Positions 19,814 through 25,828 of a DNA stretch of 25,828 bases are shown in pieces. The position numbers and the translations under genes were made by a program. The stretch comes from Basidiobolus meristosporus CBS 931.73 (lineage: Eukaryota; Basidiobolomycota; Basidiobolomycetes; Basidiobolales; Basidiobolaceae). The DNA lies in assembly GCA_002104905.1 (NCBI GenBank), contig MCFE01000923.1:1-25828 (forward strand), in the 5' to 3' direction. The notes below the pieces were generated by a model that saw only the letters and a list, made by a program, of their open reading frames with translations, ran no database searches and was not told where the DNA came from. How positions within the stretch are numbered: position 1 is the first letter of the stretch; each line of letters opens with the position of its first letter.

Positions 19814-19818
19814 GGTTA

Positions 19819-20247
19819 GGGGGGATGATCATCACCAAAGGGTGAAATCTTGATTTAAATAATAAATAAAGAAGCCAAGTTTGAATATGAATATCTGAGA
19901 TGCAGGAAGCCTATAAGATAAACTTTGACTTTGCTGTATCCCAAATATCCTCAATATCAAAGTCTAGAGGAGAGTGTAGCAAGACTGCTTGTTAACTGTA
20001 GTATTTCTTGAGGAAGTTTGTGACTTGAAGGGAAGGAGAGTTTTTCAACAAGCTAGTAAATCTTTTGAGGAGTTCTTTTTCAGAGAGAATGGCACAAAGA
20101 GTGGAATGTCCAAATGATGTCTGAATATATGTTCTGAGAGCTCCCAATCCAGCATATTTTTGACTTCTTCTGTAAAATCTTCAACAATATCTTTGTCAAG
20201 AATAACTTCCAAGAGATCCCTGGCAATGTACTGAATGTTAATAATTT
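19819..20247 (-). mobile_element. Related LINE remnant: ORF1 piece fused to a 3' tail (element d)
   Basis: The 3' tail has the shared design (AAAGAAGCCA, AAGATTTCACC, hairpin TCACC-CTTT-GGTGA, C-run next to CCCTAA) but a diverged sequence. Upstream, a minus-strand frame reads RDLLEVILDKDIVEDF and, further on, VTNFLKKYYS and IEDIWDTAKS. These align with ILEVILDQNIADPF, VAYFLKNHAIS and FEELWDSAGH of the neighbouring LINE ORF1, in the same order. Stops break the frame. The endonuclease and RT are absent, so this is an ORF1-only derivative of a second LINE family or the product of a large deletion or template switch. Confidence 0.7.
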
Positions 20248-20248
20248 A

Positions 20249-20336
20249 GGGGGGAGACAGTCACCAACAGGTGAAATCTTTATTTCAGTTGAAACAAAGA
20301 AGCCAGCACTACTGTTGTAGCTTTGATACAAGAGTG
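20249..20336 (-). mobile_element. LINE 3'-end fragment (copy e)
   Basis: Only about 88 bp: C-run, hairpin (20261-20274), 3' UTR and the last codons of ORF2. Joined to element d at ATAATTTAGGGGGG and cut distally at AGAGTG, where a telomere-like tract begins. Confidence 0.88.
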
Positions 20337-20366
20337 AGGTAGGGTTAGGGCTCAGGTTAGGGTTAG
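20337..20366 (+). repeat. Interstitial telomeric tract
   Basis: AGGTAGGGTTAGGG, then CTCA, then GGTTAGGGTTAGGG: about four TTAGGG-like units with a short interruption, between LINE copies e and f. It is the longest internal telomere tract in the window and the same strand as the terminal repeats. Confidence 0.85.
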
Positions 20367-20898
20367 GGGGGAGACAGTCACCAACAGGTGAAATCTTTAT
20401 TTCAGTTGAAACAAAGAAGCCAGCGCTACTGTTGTAGCTTTGATACAAGAGTGTGTAGCTGAGGGGAATTTGTAGGTAAGTTAATAAGAAGTGATGATAG
20501 TTCTTCAGTGCTCAAGACACTGTTCAGTGGGAAGGGGGGTAGCAAGAGAGGTAAGAATGACTTGTGAACAACATTAATGAGGGGAATGTGATAAGGATTG
20601 ATATTCATCATAAAGGGAGTGTGCTGCTGCAGATATTGCTGCCAAAGGTCTGTCAAGTACTTCAGGTAGGCCAGCTTGGGTTTTTCTGACTGCAGAATAT
20701 AGTGAGCAAACTTCTTGACTTCAGGATCTCCAAGTATAGTTCTCCAGCAGGAGCCAGGTGTTGTGTGGTGTGTTCTCTTCCAGGCCTTAATCAGTGGGTT
20801 GTTGCAGTGGTGAAGTCTGAGGTATAATCTGGTTCTAAGGTAGAGAAGTCTGATCTTATAGGGCATAAACCCAAAAGCACCAAGAATAGCATGTCTGT
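20367..20898 (-). mobile_element. LINE 3'-end fragment (copy f), about 530 bp
   Basis: Carries the 3' UTR, hairpin (20378-20391) and about the last 160 codons of ORF2 from FMPYKIRLLYLRTRLYL onward in an open frame, nearly identical to the LINE at 21960. It is cut distally at GCATGTCTG and followed by TTAGGG and the first SINE. Confidence 0.9.
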
Positions 20899-20900
20899 TA

Positions 20901-21424
20901 GGGGGAGGAAAGTCACCAAGTGGTGAAATCTTTATTTACTTATGACAAGTATCTAAAGAAGCCAAGTTAATCTGAAGTAATTCCTAGAAAGCTAGGTCTG
21001 AGAGATATCTTCCTGGTAAGCCAGGTCTGAGAGTTGAGAAGCTGAGTGGTACTATATTTCCTAGTTAGCTAGGTCTGAGAGAGGTTTCCTGGAAAGCCAG
21101 GCCTGAGAAGTGAGAATCTGAATATATCTGAGCTAAGTTTTACTGGTTTGCGGTAGCTGAATTGTGGCCGGAATGGCCAGTAGACTAGGGGAACTGAGAT
21201 GAATTTCTGGGCGATCACTGGCCAAATTTACTAGGCAAATCTGACCAATTAGCATTTCAAGGATTTCAGCCAATCAGAGCCTTTACTTTGCCCGATGGTT
21301 GATCAAGCCATCTCCCAATGAGCACACATCAATTTATTGATCAAATTTTGCTGGATCCAGGATTTGAACCCACAACCATGGGTATGGAAGGGTTAGGGAT
21401 AACCACAAGGCTAAGTGTTCTTGG
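20901..21424 (-). mobile_element. tRNA-headed SINE (copy g, 524 bp)
   Basis: On the minus strand the 5' end is tRNA-like: A box TAGCCTTGTGGTT (complement of 21401-21413) and B box GGTTCAAATCC (complement of 21360-21370), about 30 bp apart, as in RNA polymerase III promoters. The body has four hairpins and no ORF. The 3' end repeats the LINE tail design (GAAGCC, AAATAAAGATTTCACC, hairpin 20913-20926, C-run). It is flanked by TTAGGG on both sides. It would be mobilised by the LINE RT through the shared tail. Confidence 0.85.
20983..21101 (-). other. Four related hairpins in the SINE body
   Basis: Palindromes CCTAGAAAGCTAGG (20983-20996), CCTGGTAAGCCAGG (21012-21025), CCTAGTTAGCTAGG (21060-21073) and CCTGGAAAGCCAGG (21088-21101) are each followed by a TCTGAGA-like stretch. 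Stems alternate between CCTAG/CTAGG and CCTGG/CCAGG, so both arms change together. The same set occurs in copy h. This suggests a folded RNA. Confidence 0.7.
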
Positions 21425-21430
21425 TTAGGG
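21425..21430 (+). repeat. Single TTAGGG unit between the two SINEs
   Basis: The tRNA-like 5' end of copy g (TGTTCTTGG) meets TTAGGG, then the G-run of copy h. The identical arrangement occurs at 21954-21959 between copy h and the LINE. Confidence 0.85.
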
Positions 21431-21953
21431 GGGGGAGGAAAGTCACCAAGTGGTGAAATCTTTATTTACTTATGACAAGTATTAAAGAAGCCAAGTTAAT
21501 CTGAAGTAATTCCTAGAAAGCTAGGTCTGAGAGATATCTTCCTGGTAAGCCAGGTCTGAGGGTTGAGAAGCTGAGTGGTACTATATTTCCTAGTTAGCTA
21601 GGCCTGAGTGAGGTTTCCTGGAAAGCCAGGCCTGAGAGGTGAGAATCTGAATATATCTGAGCTAAGTTATACTGGTTTGCGGTAGCTGAATTGTGGCCGG
21701 AATGGCCAGTAGACTGGGGGAACTGAGATGAATTTCTGGGCGATCACTGGCCAAATTTACTAGGCAAATCTGACCAATTAGCATTTCAAGGATTTCAGCC
21801 AATCAGAGCCTTTACTTTGCCCGATGGTTGATCAAGCCATCTCCCAATGAGCACACATCAATTTATTGATCAAATTTTGCTGGATCCAGGATTTGAACCC
21901 ACAACCATGGGTATGGAAGGGTTAGGGATAACCACAAGGCTAAGTGTTCTTGG
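21431..21953 (-). mobile_element. tRNA-headed SINE (copy h, 523 bp)
   Basis: Nearly identical to copy g; I see about seven differences, including one short indel near the 3' tail. It has the same A and B boxes, hairpins and 3' module (hairpin 21443-21456). Both copies are complete at the tRNA end, unlike the LINE fragments. The element next to its 5' end is the long LINE. Confidence 0.85.
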
Positions 21954-21959
21954 TTAGGG

Positions 21960-22017
21960 GGGGAGACAGTCACCAACAGGTGAAATCTTTATTTCAGTTG
22001 AAACAAAGAAGCCAGCG
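21960..22017 (-). other. LINE 3' UTR and terminal hairpin
   Basis: Short 3' UTR after ORF2 stop TAG 22018: CGCTGGCTTCTTTG, then GAAATAAAGATT with a poly(A)-like AATAAA, hairpin TCACC-TGTT-GGTGA (21970-21983), CTGTCT, C-run. It is the part shared with the SINEs and element d, so it is the likely RT recognition site. Confidence 0.75.
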
Positions 22018-24110
22018 CTACTGTTGTAGCTTTGATACAAGAGTGTGTAGCTGAGGGGAATTTGTAGGTAAGTTAATAAGAAGTGATGATAGTTCTTCAG
22101 TGCTCAAGACACTGTTGAGTGGGAAGGGGGGTAGCAAGAGAGGTAAGAATGACTTGTGAACAACATTAATGAGGGGAATGTGATAAGGATTGATATTCAT
22201 CATAAAGGGAGTGTGCTGCTGCAGATATTGCTGCCAAAGGTCTGTCAAGTACTTCAGGTAGGCCAGCTTGGGTTTTTCTGACTGCAGAATAAATGCAGCA
22301 AACTTCTTGACTTCAGGATCTCCAAGTATAGTTCTCCAGCAGGAGCCAGGTGTTGTGTGGTGTGTTCTCTTCCAGGCCTTAATCAGTGGGTTATTGCAGT
22401 TGTGAAGTCTGAGGTATAATCTGGTTCTAAGGTAGAGAAGTCTGATCTTATAGGGCATAAACCCAAAAGCACCAAGAATAGCATGTCTGTAGGGGCATTC
22501 AGGCAAATGAGGCACCAAGGAGGTAATGCACCATACTGCAAACTTGTCAAGCTTAGTGCAGTCTCTAGAAGTAAGAGAGAGAAGTGGTAAGCCAAATTCC
22601 AGGACAGGGAAGACAAACTGCTTGAGTAGAAGGAGGCAGCTGGGAGCTGAAGTTGTAGGAGGAGTAACAGCCAGTAGCTTGTGGAGTGCCTGTCTTGCCA
22701 GGATAATTCTCTTCTTCAGGTGTGCTCCAGAGTCTAGTCCAGTAGGAAGGAAAGGAAAGCCAAGATATGTAGCAGAAACCTGAGCAGGTAGAGTGGAGTT
22801 CTCCAAGTTGATGGGAGAGCCCAAAGGTACTGTCTTTGCAATGGAAAGCTGGAGATTATTCTTCTGCAGATACTGGTGGATGGTCTGGGAGTCTTGTTGC
22901 ACATTGGAGGAGGATATTCTGATGTCATCAGCAAAGAGAGTAACCAGGCAGTCAGCTGAGAGTCTTGGGAAATCATTCAGGAAGATGGCAAACAGTATAG
23001 GACCAAGCACAGAGCCTTGAACCACTCCATTAGGAACTGAGAACACAGCTGATTGCTCACTTGGGTGCAGAATTCTTGCTTGTGGATCCACAAACAGAGA
23101 CCTGACAAGGAGGGTGAGAGAGGTACTGGAGAAGCATTGCAACTTGGACCAAAGCAGATTTCTGTCAACTGAATCAAAGGCCTTAGTAATATCAAACAGA
23201 ACAGAGGGATACTTGCACTGGAGAGAGTGATCTTGGCTAAGTATGACTGCATATTCCAAGGAGAGGCCAGGAACAAAGCCAAACTGTGCAGGATGAAACT
23301 TGAGGGAGTCAGAGTAGAGCTCCTGAGCAAGCAGAAGCTCAAACACCTTTCTGCAGGTGGGCAGCAGAGATATTGGCCTGTAGGAGCTAGGATCCAGGTG
23401 CTTTCCTTTACCCTTGTACAGTGGCAGAACATTTGCAAAGGACCATTCCTCAGGAGTAGAAAGCTGGGCTGAGCATTGCTGAAACAGTGGAAGCAGAAGT
23501 GCAGACATGGCCTTGGTACTAGTCTTCAGAAGCTCATAAGAGATTGTGTCCACACCTGGAGCAGTAGAGTTGGGAAGCCTCTTGAGCACATTATGGATTC
23601 TCCTTTGATCAAGTGCAAGTGGGATGGGCAGAGTCTTGAAGTCAGGATGAAAGCCAGGAGTTGAGTACTGCTTTGTAGAGAAGAAGATGTTAGCCAGCTG
23701 TTCTGTTGAAGGTAACTTCCTGGAAGAGGGCCTCATTGCCCTGTAGAGTCTTGATACTGTTCTTGTTATAGAGTTGGAAGATTGCAGAGGCAAGGAACTC
23801 ATAATATGATCCCAGAGCTGAGTATGCAGAGTGTGGTGAATTGCCTTGGAGTGGTGCATTGCTGTCAGGAGGAGTTTCTCTGTTTTTGGGTTAGGGAAAC
23901 TCAGGTAGCTTTGTTGCAGGGCTGAAACAATGGATTCCCATTTTCTTGAGGTAACAGCAGTAGTCTTGCATGGCAGTGAGAGGGAGGCAGACACCAGAAT
24001 CAGATGCTTCACAAAGAGCCAGGCATAGTTGAGATCATCTGGCAGAGAAAGTAGCAAACTGGCAAGCTTCAAGTAGTTCCCAAAGTCATTTCTTCTGATT
24101 CTTGGTAGCT
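22018..24110 (-). pseudogene. LINE ORF2, reverse transcriptase part
   Basis: An open stretch of about 697 codons, from near 24110, ends in TAG at 22018. Counting from the ATG at 24072, RT blocks are APGVDTISYE (171-180), SYRPISLLP (230-238), motif A LFDITKAFDSVDR (292-304), motif B PNGVVQGSVLGPILF (347-361) and catalytic FADD (380-383). The catalytic residues are intact. After the RT lies a leucine-rich C-terminal region of about 250 residues. No RNase H domain and no CCHC knuckle are visible. The upstream part lies in a different frame, so this copy is broken by frameshift, although the RT itself looks uncorrupted. Confidence 0.9.
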
Positions 24111-24789
24111 TTGTGGGTGAGCACAGTAAGTTTTGGCAGCTTCTTCTTCACAACTGGTTGCATAGAAAGGGACCAGGCTGGGATGGTCAGAGGCTCTCAA
24201 GGATCCTAGCTCAGCTCCAGAGAATTGCTTAACTTCATTCCACAAAGTAGAGGGCAGCAGCAGAAGGGCAGATCCAGTCAACACATCTTTTCTCAGATTG
24301 AGCACCTAGTGCTAGCAGATGGCTTTCTCTCAGGAAGTTCAGTAGGAATGTAGACCTTGGCTTCATTCTTGCAGTCAGAGTAGTCTTGTTCTCAGGATGG
24401 GGAATGTTGAGATCTCCAAGCAAGATAACAGGTGTTGATATAGATTGTTGGTATTGCTGAACCTTCTGGCATATAACTTGCACTTCCTGAAGGGCTAGAC
24501 TTGGAGGCAGATAGCAGAGCACCAGACTGATAGTTGGCAACTGGAGAGCAGCACAGTAAGGGGAGTAAAGAGGAACACAGAGCTGAGGAGTATTGATGGT
24601 AGAAGAGATGAAGCAGATAGAGGAGGTATTCTTTGTTCTAGGAGTAGAAAAGCAATATAGATTAGTCAAAAGTATAGAGGGTAGCTGGACATCAATCAAA
24701 CACAGGAGGGAAAATCTTGAAAGAAGTCTCTCTAGAGTTGGTCTTGATGGCTGTATGCTGTTGCAGTTAAGCAACAGAACTTCAGGTAG
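24110..24789 (-). pseudogene. LINE ORF2, AP-type endonuclease part, frameshifted
   Basis: Endonuclease/exonuclease/phosphatase fold of the LINE type: start LLLNCNSIQP, core strand LLCLIDVQLP where families usually show a QET motif, VILLGDLNIP (the GDFN motif), CVDWICP (the xDYI strand), then, after a frameshift near 24235, RASDHPSLVPF (the SDH motif). A second shift before 24110 leads back to the RT frame. The catalytic Glu of the QET motif seems replaced by Asp. This domain nicks target DNA, and its target choice would decide telomere specificity. This copy cannot make an intact enzyme. Confidence 0.78.
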
Positions 24790-25680
24790 TCAGGCAGAGG
24801 TTGTAGCTTCTTCAGAGGCAGCATTGATAATGTGACCTGCAGAGTCCCAGAGCTCTTCAAATGGTGCATCACTTAAGTCAGCAAGGAGGGAAATGGCATG
24901 ATTCTTGAGGAAGTATGCCACATCATAGGAGGGGGCTTGTCTCTTGATGGCAGCAAAGAAAGACAGAATGGCAACATGGGCTGGAGGCTTGTTGAACAGT
25001 AGAGAGTCAGAGGATTCAGATTCTTCAGGCACTATCTTGAAGTCAGTTTTCAGCCAGTTAAGGTTCTTCTCCACAAAGGTAACAAATGGGTCAGCAATGT
25101 TTTGGTCTAGGATAACCTCCAGAATCTTCCCTTTTCTCCAGGCCAGGTTGACAATTCTTGAGAGCTGAATATTGCATGCCTTGAGTGCTTTCCTGATGTT
25201 GGAAATGGGAGTCCAGGGAACTTGCTTCAAGTACACCACAGTCCAGGTAGAAGCTGGTGGTAGGTTTGCTGGGGGCTTGTAAGTCCTTCTGTGTTGCAAT
25301 GGAGCTGCAGTAGTCAGATTGGAGTCCACATTCTCAGTAGAAGGTTTTCTTGATGTGTCTTGCTGAATAGTACTGGAGCTGGATGTGCTGATAATTCTTG
25401 CTAGAACCTTGCCTGCATAAGTCTGAGGTATAGCTGAGGTGACTGTAGAGGTGGTGGCAGCTGGTGCAGGTGGAGAGGCAGAGACTAAAGCAGGAACTGA
25501 GGTCACCTGGGAGAAGGCAGTGGAAGCAGGTTTTCTGGGAGGAACAGAGTTCACTATCCAGTTGTTCTGTAAAACACTGGAGTAGCTTTTCTGTGGAACA
25601 GGATCTTGCTCTTGAACAGGAACAGAAGCAGGAGGCTGGGGCTGAGCAGTAGTGGTAAGGCAGTGGCTAGGCTTCAGGAT
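24790..25680 (-). pseudogene. LINE ORF1, 5'-truncated RNA-binding-like protein
   Basis: The frame is open from the telomere junction to TGA 24790 (about 297 codons). The N-terminal half is rich in Pro, Ser, Thr and Ala. The second half has an RRM-like beta-alpha-beta feel (TWTVVYLKQVPWTPISNIR ... ILEVILD). ORF1 proteins of LINEs bind their RNA. There is no start codon; the reading frame continues as Asn-Pro repeats into the telomere. The stop is TGA followed by CTA, in the same frame as the endonuclease. A diverged relative survives in element d. Confidence 0.75.
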
Positions 25681-25828
25681 AGGGTTAGGTTAGGGTTAGG
25701 GTTAGGGTTAGGGTTAGGGTTAGGGTTAGGGTTAGGGTTAGGGTTAGGGTTAGGGTTAGGGTTAGGGTTAGGGTTAGGGTTAGGGTTAGGGTTAGGGTTA
25801 GGGTTAGGGTTAGGGTTAGGGTTAGGTT
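25681..25828 (+). repeat. Terminal telomere repeats (TTAGGG)n
   Basis: About 148 bp of TTAGGG repeats to the window edge, perfect except for one short unit (TTAGG) near the base. The G-rich strand runs toward the right end, so this is a right-hand chromosome end. The uniform repeats imply working telomerase. Confidence 0.98.

Larger units (their letters stand above)
21960..25680 (-). mobile_element. Telomere-adjacent LINE (copy i), 3.7 kb, 5'-truncated
   Basis: Minus-strand non-LTR retrotransposon with ORF1 (25680-24790), AP-type endonuclease (about 24789-24170), RT (about 24110-22018) and a 58-bp 3' UTR. It has no poly(A) tail; the 3' end is a C-run meeting CCCTAA. ORF1 enters the terminal telomere repeats without a start codon, so the 5' end is missing. 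Codons are shared with fragments b, c, e and f. Confidence 0.92.

Noticed and set aside
19398-20866. Separate small genes in the array sharing a SYNSSxGFFVSTEIKISPVGDCLPP-like C-terminus
   Set aside because: That sequence arises from reading the LINE 3' UTR and hairpin module in another frame; it is not a conserved protein.
21351-21420. Functional tRNA genes on the minus strand at both SINE heads
   Set aside because: A and B boxes are present but the acceptor stem and anticodon arm do not pair well, and the sequence is part of a 524-bp repeat. It is a tRNA-derived promoter.
20901-21953. CRISPR-like array from the repeated palindromes
   Set aside because: Only four short hairpins per unit with irregular spacers, in a eukaryotic SINE; no cas genes.
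22526-25652. Plus-strand ORFs over the LINE
   Set aside because: They are antisense shadows of ORF1, endonuclease and RT.

Overview
The window is a fungal chromosome end. The left 4.3 kb is host sequence with two ordinary genes. The rest is a retrotransposon-filled subtelomere that ends in about 25 perfect TTAGGG repeats running off the right edge. A fungus is inferred from short GT-AG introns, a CSR1/Sec14-type protein of fungal type, TTAGGG telomeres, and copia, gypsy and LINE elements of fungal style. The lineage cannot be named from sequence alone. The glycyl-tRNA synthetase is of the bacterial alpha2 type, which is unexpected for a fungus.

Layout. 151-1866: intronless GlyRS. 2888-4226: three-exon CRAL-TRIO (Sec14-like) lipid-transfer gene. 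4227-5900: AT-rich spacer with at most a small, doubtful spliced gene on the minus strand. 5902-7406: 5' LTR, tRNA-iMet half-molecule primer site and gag/protease part of a Ty1/copia element. 7458-8687: an unknown minus-strand gene remnant cut by a solo gypsy LTR (7788-8558). 9117-9279: minisatellite. 9289-9607: a LINE 3' end. 9612-11211: jumbled copia LTR and gag pieces. 11538-12974: two decayed, unrecognised plus-strand ORFs. 13230-19357: a Ty3/gypsy element on the minus strand with an intact 3' LTR, a single Gag-Pol frame broken only by in-frame stops, and a 5' LTR cut to about 14 bp.

19361-25828 is the main discovery. It is a head-to-tail array of non-LTR retroelements, all on the minus strand, with 3' ends toward the centromere and 5' ends toward the telomere. 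They are joined to each other by G-runs or by short TTAGGG tracts. The array holds five copies of one LINE family, one remnant of a related LINE that keeps only an ORF1 piece, and two nearly identical 524-bp tRNA-headed SINEs. All three element types share a 3' module: a GAAGCC-containing stretch, an AAATAAAGATT-like stretch, a TCACC-NNNN-GGTGA hairpin, and a C-run that meets CCCTAA. The outermost LINE carries ORF1, an AP-type endonuclease and a reverse transcriptase, and its truncated 5' end is capped by the terminal telomere repeats. The architecture resembles Drosophila HeT-A/TART/TAHRE arrays but sits next to a normal telomerase-type repeat tract. It suggests a telomere-dedicated LINE/SINE system in which the G-strand end primes reverse transcription of RNAs with C-rich ends.

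Nearly all element copies are dead. The gypsy and copia copies are inactivated by stop codons without frameshifts, many explicable by C:G to T:A changes. The outermost LINE has two or more frameshifts in and after the endonuclease.
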